Origin: Streptomyces sp. HUAS YS2
Lineage (GTDB): Bacteria; Actinomycetota; Actinomycetes; Streptomycetales; Streptomycetaceae
Reading direction: 5' to 3'
DNA length: 64,000 bases
Assembly: GCF_033343995.1 (NCBI RefSeq)
Contig: NZ_CP137573.1
Span: forward strand, 3,505,001 to 3,569,000
Made by a program: the position numbers and the translations under genes. Below are positions 54,012 to 63,022 of this stretch, piece by piece; within the stretch, counting starts at the first letter, position 1, and each line of letters starts with the position of its first letter. Below the pieces are notes generated by a model. The model searched no databases. It saw only the letters and a list, made by a program, of their open reading frames with translations, and was not told the origin of the DNA.

Positions 54012-55010
54012 TCAGCTCTCGCGGAGCTTCCGCGCGGCCTCGGTGGCCCAGTAGGTGAGGATCATCTGCGCGCCGGCGCGGCGGATGCCGGTGAGGGTCT
54101 CCAGGATCGCCTTGTCGCGGTCGATCCAGCCCTTCTCGGCGGCCGCCTCGACCATCGCGTACTCGCCGCTGATCTGGTACGCGGCGACGGGGACGTCCAC
54201 GGCCTCGGCGACCTTCGCGAGCACGTCAAGGTAGGGCCCCGCAGGCTTCACCATGACCATGTCCGCACCCTCCTCCAGGTCGAGCGCCAGCTCGCGCAGG
54301 GACTCACGGACGTTGGCGGGGTCCTGCTGGTAGGTCTTGCGGTCGCCCTGCAGGGAGGAGCCGACGGCCTCGCGGAAGGGGCCGTAGAAGGCGGAGGAGT
54401 ACTTCGCGGTGTACGCGAGGATCGAGACGTCCTCCTTGCCGATGGTGTCCAGGGCGTCCCGGACCACGCCGACCTGGCCGTCCATCATGCCGCTGGGGCC
54501 GACGACGTGGACGCCGGCGTCCGCCTGGACCTGGGCCATCTCGGCGTAACGTTCCAGCGTGGCGTCGTTGTCGACGCGACCGTCGGCGTCCAGGACGCCG
54601 CAGTGGCCGTGGTCGGTGTACTCGTCGAGGCACAGGTCGGACATGATGACGAGGTCGTCGCCGACCTCGGCCTTCACGTCGCGGATGGCGACCTGGAGGA
54701 TCCCGTCGGGGTCGGTGCCCGCGGTGCCGGCGCCGTCCTTCTTCGCGTCCTCCGGCACGCCGAAGAGCATGATCCCGGAGACCCCGGCCTCCAGCGCCTC
54801 CACGGCCGCCTTCCGCAGGGTGTCGCGCGTGTGCTGCACGACGCCGGGCATCGCGGAGATGGGGGCGGGCTCGCTGATGCCCTCCCGCACGAAGGCGGGC
54901 AGGATCAGGTCGGCCGGGCTGAGCCGTGTCTCGGCCACCATCCGCCGCATGGCAGGAGTCGTCCGCAGCCGCCGCGGCCGCGCCCCGGGAAAGGATCCGT
55001 ACGAGTTCAT
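54012..55010 (-). CDS. hemB: 5-aminolevulinate dehydratase HemB (PBGS)
   Basis: 332 aa. Condenses two 5-aminolevulinate molecules to porphobilinogen. The Schiff-base lysines lie in [17 protein letters not shown] and [13 protein letters not shown]. The metal loop reads [15 protein letters not shown]. Start [16 protein letters not shown] at 55010. It is separated from hemD by ~130 bp, so it may have its own promoter. Confidence 0.96.
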   Translation of the reverse strand: MNSYGSFPGARPRRLRTTPAMRRMVAETRLSPADLILPAFVREGISEPAPISAMPGVVQHTRDTLRKAAVEALEAGVSGIMLFGVPEDAKKDGAGTAGTDPDGILQVAIRDVKAEVGDDLVIMSDLCLDEYTDHGHCGVLDADGRVDNDATLERYAEMAQVQADAGVHVVGPSGMMDGQVGVVRDALDTIGKEDVSILAYTAKYSSAFYGPFREAVGSSLQGDRKTYQQDPANVRESLRELALDLEEGADMVMVKPAGPYLDVLAKVAEAVDVPVAAYQISGEYAMVEAAAEKGWIDRDKAILETLTGIRRAGAQMILTYWATEAARKLRES

Positions 55011-55139
55011 ACGCCCGAGGCTACGCCCGGACAGAGGGTGCATTTACCGACACCCTGCCGGACCAGGAAGGCCGCGCCTGCCCCCACGCCCCCGGACGCG
55101 CGAGGGGCGCGGGACCCGTCCGGTCCCGCGCCCCTTCGG

Positions 55140-56810
55140 TCACGTCGTGCGGCGGCGCCGCGCGCCCGGCCGGCGCTCGGACGGCCGCGTCACCGGGTCG
55201 CCCGCCTCCAGCGCCGCCTCGCGGCGCCGGACGCCGAAGTCCGCCAGCGCCTCGGCGAGCTTGTGGACCGACGGCTCCGGGGAGAGGACGTCGACCCGCA
55301 GGCCGTGCTCCTCGGCCGTCTTCGCCGTCGCCGGGCCGATGCAGGCGATGACCGTCACGTTGTGCGGCTTGCCGGCGATGCCGACGAGGTTCCGCACCGT
55401 CGACGAGGAGGTGAACAGGACCGCGTCGAAGCCGCCGCCCTTGATCGCCTCGCGGGTGTCTGCCGGCGGCGGCGAGGCGCGCACGGTCCGGTAGGCCGTG
55501 ACGTCGTCGACCTCCCAGCCGAGCTCGATCAGGCCCGCGACCAGCGTCTCGGTCGCGATGTCGGCGCGCGGCAGGAAGACACGGTCGATCGGGTCGAAGA
55601 CCGGGTCGTACGGCGGCCAGTCCTCCAGGAGGCCCGCCGCGGACTGCTCGCCGCTCGGCACGAGGTCCGGCTTCACGCCGAAGTCGATGAGCGCCTTCGC
55701 GGTCTGCTCGCCGACCGCCGCGACCTTGATCCCGGCGAAGGCCCGGGCGTCGAGCCCGTACTCCTCGAACTTCTCCCGGACGGCCTTGACCGCGTTGACG
55801 CTGGTGAAGGCGATCCACTCGTAGCGGCCGGTCACCAGGCCCTTCACCGCGCGCTCCATCTGCTGGGGCGTGCGCGGCGGCTCGACGGCGATGGTCGGCA
55901 CCTCGTGCGGCACCGCGCCGTACGAGCGCAGCTGGTCGGAGAGCGAGGCGGCCTGCTCCTTGGTGCGCGGTACGAGGACCTTCCAGCCGAACAGCGGCTT
56001 GGACTCGAACCACGCGAGCTGGTCACGCTGGGCCGGGGCGCACCGCTCCCCGACCACGGCTATGACGGGCTGGTGGCCGTCGGGCGACGGCAGGACCTTG
56101 CCCTGCTTGAAGACCTGCGCGATCGTGCCGAGCGTCGCGCTCCAGGTCCGCTGCCGGGTGGTGGTGCCGGCGACGGTCACGGTGAGCGGGGTGTCCGGCT
56201 TACGGCCTGCCGCCACCAGCTCGCCCGCGGCCGCCGCGACGGCGTCCAGGGACGTGGAGACCACGACGGTCCCGTCGGACGTGCCCACCTCGGCCCAGCA
56301 GCGGTCGTCCGCGGTCCTGGCGTCGACGAAACGGACGTCGGTGCCCTGCGCGTCGCGCAGCGGGACACCGGCGTACGCGGGCACGCCCACCGCCGTCGCG
56401 ACTCCGGGGACGACCTCGAAGGGGACGCCCGCTGCGGCGCAGGCGAGCATCTCCGCGCCGGCGTCACCGTCGAGGCCGGGGTCACCGGTCACCGCACGGA
56501 CGACCCGCTTGCCGCCCCGTGCGGCCTCCATGACAAGATTGGCCGCATCCCTCAACACGGGGACATCGGCGGTTGTTGACGCCTTGTCAACGACCGTCAG
56601 CTCGGGCGTGCTCACGCCCGGGCGGGCATGGCCGCGGACGACGTCGAGCACGTCCGGCTCGGCGATCAGGACGTCGGCACCCGCCAGGGCCTCGACGGCC
56701 CTCAGGGTCAGCAGTCCGGGATCACCGGGGCCTGCGCCGAGGAAGGTGACGTGTCCCTGCCCGAAGGGAAGGGACGACGCGTGGCTGGCAGTCGGGCTGG
56801 TGGGGCTCAA
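55140..56810 (-). CDS. hemD: Bifunctional uroporphyrinogen-III methyltransferase/synthase
   Basis: 556 aa. N-terminal tetrapyrrole methylase (VTFLGAGPGDPGLLTLRAVE, RAVTGDPGLDGDAGAEMLA, VPGVATAVGVPAYAGVPL), then the HemD synthase (WKVLVPRTKEQAASLSDQLR, IAFTSVNAVKAVREKFEEYG, VLFTSSSTVRNLV). The methylase half would make precorrin-2/sirohaem precursor; the HemD half closes uroporphyrinogen III. The start is a TTG overlapping the hemC stop (TTGA), with GGGAG 8 nt upstream. Operon rex-hemA-hemC-hemD. Confidence 0.93.
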   Translation of the reverse strand: MSPTSPTASHASSLPFGQGHVTFLGAGPGDPGLLTLRAVEALAGADVLIAEPDVLDVVRGHARPGVSTPELTVVDKASTTADVPVLRDAANLVMEAARGGKRVVRAVTGDPGLDGDAGAEMLACAAAGVPFEVVPGVATAVGVPAYAGVPLRDAQGTDVRFVDARTADDRCWAEVGTSDGTVVVSTSLDAVAAAAGELVAAGRKPDTPLTVTVAGTTTRQRTWSATLGTIAQVFKQGKVLPSPDGHQPVIAVVGERCAPAQRDQLAWFESKPLFGWKVLVPRTKEQAASLSDQLRSYGAVPHEVPTIAVEPPRTPQQMERAVKGLVTGRYEWIAFTSVNAVKAVREKFEEYGLDARAFAGIKVAAVGEQTAKALIDFGVKPDLVPSGEQSAAGLLEDWPPYDPVFDPIDRVFLPRADIATETLVAGLIELGWEVDDVTAYRTVRASPPPADTREAIKGGGFDAVLFTSSSTVRNLVGIAGKPHNVTVIACIGPATAKTAEEHGLRVDVLSPEPSVHKLAEALADFGVRRREAALEAGDPVTRPSERRPGARRRRTT

Positions 56811-57793
56811 AGTGCTCGCTCCCCCATAAGACCGGCCGCACCCTTGGCGAGCATCTCGGCCGCGAGTTCGCGTCCGAGGGCCGTCGCCGCGTCGTTCGAC
56901 GTGGGCACGGGACCGGTGGTGGACAGCTGCACGAGCGTGGAACCGTCGGTGGTGCCGACGACGCCACGCAGGCGCATTTCGGTGAAAATCTGCCCGCGGC
57001 CGGAATCTTCGGCCAGCAGGTCGGCCAGCGCACCCACGGGTGCGGAGCAGCCGGCCTCCAGGGCGGCGAGCAGGGTCCGCTCGGCGGTCACGGCGGCCCG
57101 GGTGTGCGGGTCGTCGAGAGCGCCGAGCGTGGTGACGAGGTCGGCGTTCGACGCCGCGCACTCGATCGCCAGGGCCCCCTGGCCGGGGGCGGGCAGGACG
57201 GTGTCGACCGACAGGAAGTCGAGCGACAGGGAGCCGGTGAGCTCCTCGGTCCCGCCGATGCGGTTGAGGCCGGCCGCGGCGAGAACCACCGCGTCCAGCT
57301 CGCCCTTGTGCACGTATCCGACGCGGGTGTCGATGTTCCCGCGGATCGGCACGGTCTCGATGCGCAGCCCGTGGGACCGCGCGAACGCGTTGAGCTGCGC
57401 CATCCGGCGCGGCGAGCCGGTGCCCACGCGGGCGCCGTCGGGCAGCGTCTCCAGCGTCAGGCCGTCGCGCGCGATCAGGACGTCGCGCGGGTCCTCGCGC
57501 TCCGGGATCGCGGCCAGCACCAGGTCGGGGTGCTGGGCGGTCGGCAGGTCCTTGAGCGAGTGGACGGCGAAGTCGACCTCGCCGGCCAGCAGCGCGTCGC
57601 GCAGCGCGGCGACGAACACGCCGGTGCCGCCGATCTGCGCGAGGTGCTCACGGGAGACGTCCCCGTACGTCGTGATCTCCACGAGCTCGACGGGCCGGCC
57701 GGTCAGCCGCCGGACGGCGTCGGCCACATGCCCGGACTGGGCCATGGCGAGCTTGCTGCGCCTGGTCCCGAGCCTCAGTGCCCTCTCGGTCAT
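56807..57793 (-). CDS. hemC: Porphobilinogen deaminase HemC
   Basis: 328 aa. RLGTRRSKLAMAQSGHVADA, the catalytic Asp region DFAVHSLKDLPT, and LEAGCSAPVGALA with the dipyrromethane cofactor cysteine. It makes hydroxymethylbilane. It overlaps hemA by ATGA and hemD by TTGA. Confidence 0.96.
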   Translation of the reverse strand: MTERALRLGTRRSKLAMAQSGHVADAVRRLTGRPVELVEITTYGDVSREHLAQIGGTGVFVAALRDALLAGEVDFAVHSLKDLPTAQHPDLVLAAIPEREDPRDVLIARDGLTLETLPDGARVGTGSPRRMAQLNAFARSHGLRIETVPIRGNIDTRVGYVHKGELDAVVLAAAGLNRIGGTEELTGSLSLDFLSVDTVLPAPGQGALAIECAASNADLVTTLGALDDPHTRAAVTAERTLLAALEAGCSAPVGALADLLAEDSGRGQIFTEMRLRGVVGTTDGSTLVQLSTTGPVPTSNDAATALGRELAAEMLAKGAAGLMGERAL

Positions 57794-59145
57794 ACTCGCC
57801 CTCGGTTCTTGACGTCGGCGTCATTCAGGTCGGCCCGGGAGACGGAGGCGACCGTCTCCGGGTCGAGGTCGAAGAGGGTCCGCAGCGCGTCCGCGTACCC
57901 GGCGCCGCCGGGCTCGCTGGCGAGCTGCTTGACCCGCACGGTCGGCGCGTGCAGCAGCTTGTCCACCACGCGCCGTACGGTCTGGGTGATCTCGGCGCGC
58001 TGCTTCTCGTCGAGGCCGGGCAGCCGGCCCTCGAGCCGCGCGACCTCGCCGGCGACCACGTCGGCGGCCATGGTGCGCAGGGCGACCACGGTCGGCGTGA
58101 TGTGCGCGGCGCGCTGGGCGGCGCCGAACGCGGCGACCTCGTCCGAGACGATCGAGCGGACCTGGTCGACGTCGTTGGCCATCGGGGCGTCGGCGGACGC
58201 CTCGGCCAGCGACTCGATGTCGACGAGCCGGACACCGGTCATCCGGTGGGCGGCGGCGTCGATGTCACGCGGCATGGCGAGGTCGAGCAGGGCGAGCGGG
58301 GCGGTACGTCCCGTCGTCGCGGCCTCGACGGCCTCGCCGGTCAGGACCAGTCCGGTGGCACCGGTGCAGGAGACGACGACATCGGCACGTGTCAGTTCGT
58401 CGCCGACGGCAACCATCTCGACCGCGCGGGCGGCCACCCCGGTGCCTCCGGGCTCGGCGAGGATCTCGGCGAGCCGCTCGGCGCGGGCCATGGTGCGGTT
58501 GGCGATGACGACCTCGGCGACCCCGGCGCGCGCCAGCGTGGCGGCGGCCAGCGAGGACATCGAGCCGGCGCCGATCACCAGGGCGCGCTTGCCGGCGGCC
58601 CAGGCGTCGACGGGGGTGCCGTCGGCGAGCTGCTCCAGGCCGAAGGTGACCAGGGACTGGCCGGCGCGGTCGATCCCGGTCTCGCTGTGCGCCCGCTTGC
58701 CGACCCGCAGCGCCTGCTGGAACAGGTCGTTCAGGAGCCGGCCGGCGGTGTGCTGCTCCTGGCCGAGCGCGAGGGCGTCCTTGATCTGGCCGAGGATCTG
58801 GCCTTCGCCGACGACCATCGAGTCGAGTCCGCAGGCCACCGAGAAGAGGTGGTGGACGGCCCGGTCCTCGTAGTGCACATAGAGATAAGGAGTGAGCTCC
58901 TCGAGGCCCACGCCGCTGTGCTGGGCGAGCAGCGTGGACAGCTCGGCGACGCCCGCGTGGAACTTGTCCACGTCGGCGTACAGCTCGATGCGGTTGCAGG
59001 TGGCCAGCACGGTGCCCTCGACGGCCGGTTCGGCGGCGAGGGTGTCGTGCAGCAGCTTGACCTGGGTGTCCCCGGACAGCGCGGCCCGCTCCAGAACACT
59101 GACCGGGGCGCTGCGGTGACTGAGTCCGACGACGAGGAGGCTCAT
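57790..59145 (-). CDS. hemA: Glutamyl-tRNA reductase HemA
   Basis: 451 aa. The catalytic cysteine is in LATCNRIELYADVD, and the NADPH loop is VIGAGSMSSLAAATLARA. First enzyme of the C5 haem pathway, it feeds HemL (30534-31841). It overlaps rex by ATGA, so Rex and HemA are made together. Confidence 0.96.
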   Translation of the reverse strand: MSLLVVGLSHRSAPVSVLERAALSGDTQVKLLHDTLAAEPAVEGTVLATCNRIELYADVDKFHAGVAELSTLLAQHSGVGLEELTPYLYVHYEDRAVHHLFSVACGLDSMVVGEGQILGQIKDALALGQEQHTAGRLLNDLFQQALRVGKRAHSETGIDRAGQSLVTFGLEQLADGTPVDAWAAGKRALVIGAGSMSSLAAATLARAGVAEVVIANRTMARAERLAEILAEPGGTGVAARAVEMVAVGDELTRADVVVSCTGATGLVLTGEAVEAATTGRTAPLALLDLAMPRDIDAAAHRMTGVRLVDIESLAEASADAPMANDVDQVRSIVSDEVAAFGAAQRAAHITPTVVALRTMAADVVAGEVARLEGRLPGLDEKQRAEITQTVRRVVDKLLHAPTVRVKQLASEPGGAGYADALRTLFDLDPETVASVSRADLNDADVKNRGRV

Positions 59146-59945
59146 GCCGGCATCACGGCGGGGGCGTCCCCGTCAGGTCCCTTGCGGCCGCCGCCCTTGC
59201 CGCCACGCGCGGGAGCGTCGCCCTCGGTCGCGGCGTAGGGGGCGGGGGCGGACGGCAGGGCGCCGGGCTCGGCGCCCGCCTCCTCACCGGCCTTGCGCTG
59301 CTCGTGGAAGGCGAGGATCTGCAGCTCGATCGAGAGGTCGACCTTGCGCACGTCCACGCCGTCGGGCACGGACAGCACGGTCGGGGCGAAGTTCAGGATG
59401 GAGGTGACGCCGGCGGCCACGAGCCGGTCGCAGACCTGCTGGGCGACACCGGCCGGGGTGGCGATGACCCCGATGGAGACGCCGTCCTCCGCGATGATCT
59501 TCTCGAGGTCGTCGCTGTGCTGGACGGGGATCCCGGCGACCGGCTTGCCGGTCATGGCGGGATCGGCGTCGATCAGCGCCGCGACGCGGAAGCCGCGGGA
59601 GGCGAAGCCGCCGTAGCCGGCGAGGGCCGCGCCGAGGTTACCGATACCGACGATCACGACCGGCCAGTCCTGGGTCAGGCCGAGCTCGCGGGAGATCTGG
59701 TAGACGAGGTACTCGACGTCGTAGCCGACACCGCGGGTGCCGTACGAGCCGAGGTAGCTGAAGTCCTTGCGCAGCTTCGCGGAGTTGACCCCCGCGGCGG
59801 CTGCGAGCTCCTCGGAGGAGACCGTGGGTACGGAGCGCTCCGACAGTGCGGTGAGCGCACGCAGATACAGCGGAAGCCGGGCGACGGTGGCCTCGGGGAT
59901 TCCTCGGCTGCGGGTCGCCGGTCGGTGAGTTCGGCCAGTTGCCAC
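59142..59945 (-). CDS. rex: Redox-sensing repressor Rex
   Basis: 267 aa. Winged helix (VARLPLYLRALTALSERSVP, ELAAAAGVNSAKLRKDFSYL, GSYGTRGVGYDVEYL) and NAD(H)-binding Rossmann domain (WPVVIVGIGNLGAALAGYGG). Rex leaves DNA when NADH rises and derepresses respiratory genes. GTG start with GGAG 4 nt upstream. The C-terminal ~45 residues are Ala/Gly/Pro-rich and probably disordered. In S. coelicolor Rex is known to control rex-hemACD and cydABCD. Confidence 0.96.
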   Translation of the reverse strand: MATGRTHRPATRSRGIPEATVARLPLYLRALTALSERSVPTVSSEELAAAAGVNSAKLRKDFSYLGSYGTRGVGYDVEYLVYQISRELGLTQDWPVVIVGIGNLGAALAGYGGFASRGFRVAALIDADPAMTGKPVAGIPVQHSDDLEKIIAEDGVSIGVIATPAGVAQQVCDRLVAAGVTSILNFAPTVLSVPDGVDVRKVDLSIELQILAFHEQRKAGEEAGAEPGALPSAPAPYAATEGDAPARGGKGGGRKGPDGDAPAVMPA

Positions 59946-60020
59946 GGTGCTCCTGCGGGATGAGCGGGGCTGCAGGCGGCCATACGTCCCAGGACCGCCC
60001 CGTCGAATGCAGGCTATGTC

Positions 60021-60040
60021 TTTGTGAACGCGTGCACAAA
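60021..60040. promoter_or_regulatory. Rex operator (ROP) of rex-hemACD
   Basis: TTTGTGAACGCGTGCACAAA matches the known Rex site (TGTGAACGCGTTCACA) with one arm change. It lies ~75 bp upstream of the rex start. A CATAGCCT -10-like element follows in the minus direction, so bound Rex should block this promoter (autoregulation). Confidence 0.88.
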
Positions 60041-60217
60041 GATGGTGTCCGTTTTGTCCGGCCAAAGTGACCGGGGTCACGCGACCGGTTCGCGCCAGGA
60101 CGGAACCGCGGAGCGCGTCAGCCCGTTGAAGACCCGAAGGGGGCAAAACCGCACACTCTCCTCATGACCCCGCCCCCGAAAGCCAACAAAACGTCCACGA
60201 TGGTAGCCGCCTTTCGG

Positions 60218-60493
60218 TCAGGCCCCCAGTTCGCGCCGCAGCCGTCCCGCGTCCACCTTCCAGAAGGTGTGCTGTTCACCGTCGACGAGTACGACCGGAA
60301 TCTGTTCCCAGTAGGCCCGATGGAGCTCCTCGTCCTGGGTGATGTCCTTCTCCTCCCAGAGTGCTCCCGTCTCCACGCAGACGGCCTCCACGACCGCCCG
60401 CGCGTCGTCGCAGAGGTGACACCCCGGCTTGCCGATCAGCGTCACGGTGCGCGGGCCGGCCTTCTTCTTCGTACGTCCGAACATGCCGTCCAT
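60218..60493 (-). CDS. Glutaredoxin-like protein
   Basis: 91 aa. Thioredoxin fold with GKPGCHLCDDARAVVEAV (CxxC) and QIPVVLVDGEQHTFWKVD (cis-proline loop). It is probably a thiol reductase; an in-frame ATG at 60484 is also possible. It lies next to rex with the ROP in between (no shared promoter evident), divergent from the HAD gene. Confidence 0.9.
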   Translation of the reverse strand: MDGMFGRTKKKAGPRTVTLIGKPGCHLCDDARAVVEAVCVETGALWEEKDITQDEELHRAYWEQIPVVLVDGEQHTFWKVDAGRLRRELGA

Positions 60494-60598
60494 TCTGCGC
60501 CGTCCGCGCCGCGCCGGTGGGCGTCCGCTTAACAGGGGAGTCCCGCAGTGTTCACGCTCCGGTATCGCCACGGGTCGGGAGGTGCCGAACAGACTGGC

Positions 60599-60604
60599 TA
60601 TGCT
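60599..60604 (+). promoter_or_regulatory. -10 element of leaderless HAD gene
   Basis: TATGCT, 6 nt before the ATG at 60611; no ribosome-binding site is present, so the transcript is probably leaderless. Confidence 0.55.
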
Positions 60605-60610
60605 CACGAC

Positions 60611-61555
60611 ATGGCCGCACTGGGATGGCTCACCCCTCGTAAGCGTTCCGCGACCGCGCGCAGCGTCCTGGCCGGAGAGGCCGCGGCAGAGGCAGCGCGC
60701 AAGACGTCGCAGGAGCTGGAGTCGGTCGCGACCGCGGACGCGACCGCCGAGAAGCCCGCGGAGCCCGCGTTCCCCGTCGTCGGGGACGTGGAGGCCGCCG
60801 CCTTCTTCGACCTCGACAACACCGTCATGCAGGGCGCCGCGATCTTCCACTTCGGACGCGGCCTGTACAAGCGGAAGTTCTTCCAGCGCCGCGAACTGGC
60901 CCGGTTCGCCTGGCAGCAGGCGTGGTTCCGGATGGCCGGCGTCGAGGACCCCGAGCACATGCAGGACGCCCGCGACAGCGCGCTGTCCATCGTCAAGGGC
61001 CACCGCGTCGCCGAGCTGATGACCATCGGCGAGGAGATCTACGACGAGTACATGGCCGACCGCATCTGGCCGGGCACCCGGGCGCTGGCCCAGGCGCACC
61101 TGGACGCGGGCCAGAAGGTCTGGCTGGTCACGGCCGCCCCGGTCGAGACGGCGACGATCATCGCCCGCCGGCTCGGCCTGACCGGCGCGCTCGGCACTGT
61201 CGCCGAGTCCGTCGACGGCGTGTACACCGGCAAGCTGGTCGGCGAGCCGCTGCACGGCCCCGCCAAGGCCGAGGCGGTACGGGCGCTGGCCGCGGCCGAG
61301 GGCCTGGACCTGTCCCGCTGCGCGGCGTACAGCGACTCGCACAACGACATCCCGATGCTCTCGCTCGTCGGGCACCCGTACGCCATCAACCCGGACACCA
61401 AGCTGCGCAAGCACGCGAAGGCGCGCGACTGGCGGCTGCGCGACTACCGGACGGGCCGCAAGGCGGCCAAGGTCGGCATCCCGGCGGCCGCCGGGGTGGG
61501 CGCGCTGGCCGGCGGCACCGCCGCCGCGGTGGCGCTGCACCGCCGCCGCCGCTGA
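60611..61555 (+). CDS. HAD-IB (SerB-like) phosphatase
   Basis: 314 aa. HAD motif I AAFFDLDNTVMQG, motif II VWLVTAAPVE, and the late motif AAYSDSHNDIPMLSLVG. This is the CicA/SerB-like HAD-IB subfamily. A C-terminal hydrophobic segment (VGIPAAAGVGALAGGTAAAV) and a basic end suggest membrane attachment. Substrate unknown. It precedes bldN by ~390 bp. Confidence 0.9.
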   Translation: MAALGWLTPRKRSATARSVLAGEAAAEAARKTSQELESVATADATAEKPAEPAFPVVGDVEAAAFFDLDNTVMQGAAIFHFGRGLYKRKFFQRRELARFAWQQAWFRMAGVEDPEHMQDARDSALSIVKGHRVAELMTIGEEIYDEYMADRIWPGTRALAQAHLDAGQKVWLVTAAPVETATIIARRLGLTGALGTVAESVDGVYTGKLVGEPLHGPAKAEAVRALAAAEGLDLSRCAAYSDSHNDIPMLSLVGHPYAINPDTKLRKHAKARDWRLRDYRTGRKAAKVGIPAAAGVGALAGGTAAAVALHRRRR

Positions 61556-61949
61556 ACCTTCTGCCCGTCCGCGATCGTCTCTGACTACGTGGGACAGGCG
61601 CCTGTCACCCGTCCGTGGTCGAACAGCGCCACGCCGGGCGGCATCTGGCCAATCTGCGTTTCCTACCCCGCACCGGGGCCTGCCAGTCGCATTGTCTGCG
61701 GTCGGGCACAACGCAACGTGCAGATCGACAGATCACGAAGCAATTCGATCAACTTCCGGTCAACAAGTGCGACTTGATCCGTCCATGAGCGGTAACAGAT
61801 GCGACCGAATCGATGATTTGAGCAACTGGGTGTAGCGCCGCCTGTACGAAGCGTTATTCTCCTCAGACGCATACCGGAACCCACGCGTCGCTACGACGGG
61901 TGAACGGTCCCGCACTGCACGTGATGGAAGCTCTGCCTCTGGGAGTCCC
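61556..61949 (+). promoter_or_regulatory. Long upstream region of bldN
   Basis: 394 bp without a gene and noticeably less GC-rich in its centre (61700-61870), as expected for a developmentally controlled promoter. A GTTATTCT-type -10-like stretch lies near 61850. BldD and AdpA are known to control bldN in Streptomyces; I could not place their sites with confidence. Confidence 0.4.
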
Positions 61950-62741
61950 GTGTACCCACACGTCGGGGTTGACGCCTCGGGCCTGGCTACGCTGCGCGCA
62001 ACGGTCCTCGACCACTTGCGCGGCTTCGTCCCCACCGCGTACGCCGTCCCCGTCTCCGTCCCCGCCTTCGCCACACCGGCTCCGGCCGGCCCCTGCTATG
62101 CCCTGGCCGACGGCGGTGCCGCCGTGGGCAGACGGGGCGGACGGGGCGGCACGGGCACCTCGACCACGGCCCGCCGCCCCACGGCCGACAGCGACAGCGC
62201 CCGCATGATGGACCTCGTCGAGCGCGCCCAGGCGGGCGAGGCCGAGGCCTTCGGGCGCCTCTACGACCAGTACAGCGACACCGTCTACCGCTACATCTAC
62301 TACCGCGTCGGCGGCAAGGCGACGGCGGAGGACCTCACCAGCGAGACCTTCCTGCGCGCCCTGCGCCGGATCTCCACCTTCACCTGGCAGGGCCGCGACT
62401 TCGGCGCCTGGCTGGTCACCATCGCCCGCAACCTGGTCGCGGACCACTTCAAGTCGAGCCGGTTCCGGCTCGAGGTCACCACCGGCGAGATGCTCGACGC
62501 GAACGAGGTCGAGCGCAGCCCGGAGGACTCCGTCCTGGAGTCCCTGTCCAACGCCGCGCTGCTCGAAGCCGTCCGCCGGCTCAATCCGCAGCAGCAGGAG
62601 TGCGTGACCCTGCGCTTCCTCCAGGGGCTCTCGGTCGCCGAGACCGCCCGGGTGATGGGCAAGAACGAGGGTGCGATCAAGACGCTCCAGTACCGGGCCG
62701 TGCGCACCCTGGCCCGGCTCCTCCCGGACGACGCCCGCTGA
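61950..62741 (+). CDS. bldN: ECF sigma factor BldN
   Basis: 263 aa. The first ~86 residues (MYPHVGVDASGLATLRATVL, FVPTAYAVPVSVPAFATP, CYALADGGAAVG) are the pro-sequence known from BldN. Sigma2 (VERAQAGEAEAFGRLYDQYS, TAEDLTSETFLRALRR) and sigma4 (RLNPQQQECVTLRFLQGLSV, RVMGKNEGAIKTLQYRAVR) follow. The mature sigma directs chaplin, rodlin and bldM genes during aerial growth. GTG start behind GGGAG. Confidence 0.96.
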   Translation: MYPHVGVDASGLATLRATVLDHLRGFVPTAYAVPVSVPAFATPAPAGPCYALADGGAAVGRRGGRGGTGTSTTARRPTADSDSARMMDLVERAQAGEAEAFGRLYDQYSDTVYRYIYYRVGGKATAEDLTSETFLRALRRISTFTWQGRDFGAWLVTIARNLVADHFKSSRFRLEVTTGEMLDANEVERSPEDSVLESLSNAALLEAVRRLNPQQQECVTLRFLQGLSVAETARVMGKNEGAIKTLQYRAVRTLARLLPDDAR

Positions 62742-62859
62742 CCTCACCCCCTCCCCCACTCACCACCCCCTGCAGCACCCCACCCCCCGCCCTTCCACGC
62801 CCACTTCAACTCACCGTCGGTGACGCCTCGATGACGCACTGGTCCGATCATCTTTCGCG

Positions 62860-62888
62860 CGTAACCCAAGTGCCGCGCCGCTCGTTGT
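62860..62888 (+). promoter_or_regulatory. Putative sigma-BldN promoter of rsbN
   Basis: CGTAAC (62860-62865) and CGTTGT (62883-62888) are spaced by 17 nt. From memory this fits the sigma-BldN consensus (about GTAAC / CGTTG). It would place rsbN under its own sigma factor, giving negative feedback. The rest of the bldN-rsbN gap is pyrimidine-rich with no gene. Confidence 0.65.
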
Positions 62889-62917
62889 GCGGGATGCAGG
62901 CTCCCTATGGTCACGCC

Positions 62918-63022
62918 ATGTCCACTTCCACTCACTCTTTCGTGTGGATGTGCTCAAGGTGTGCAACCTTCCGGACCCCAAGGGGAGTCGACCGTCATGA
63001 CGAGAGGAGGTGCCGCCAGTGA
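62918..63022 (+). CDS. Small uORF with zinc-finger-like Cys/His pattern
   Basis: 34 codons: MSTSTHSFVWMCSRCATFRT, then PRGVDRHDERRCRQ. C-x2-C-x11-H-x4-C resembles a short C2HC zinc finger. The stop overlaps the rsbN start (GTGA), so the two would be translationally coupled. It begins ~30 nt after the putative sigma-BldN -10. Third-position GC is lower than in core genes and no ribosome-binding site is visible, so it could be chance. Confidence 0.35.
   Translation: MSTSTHSFVWMCSRCATFRTPRGVDRHDERRCRQ

Noticed and set aside
57778..59238. 486-aa plus-strand frame over hemA
   Set aside because: Gly/Asp/Val-rich antisense translation; hemA on the minus strand has all catalytic motifs.
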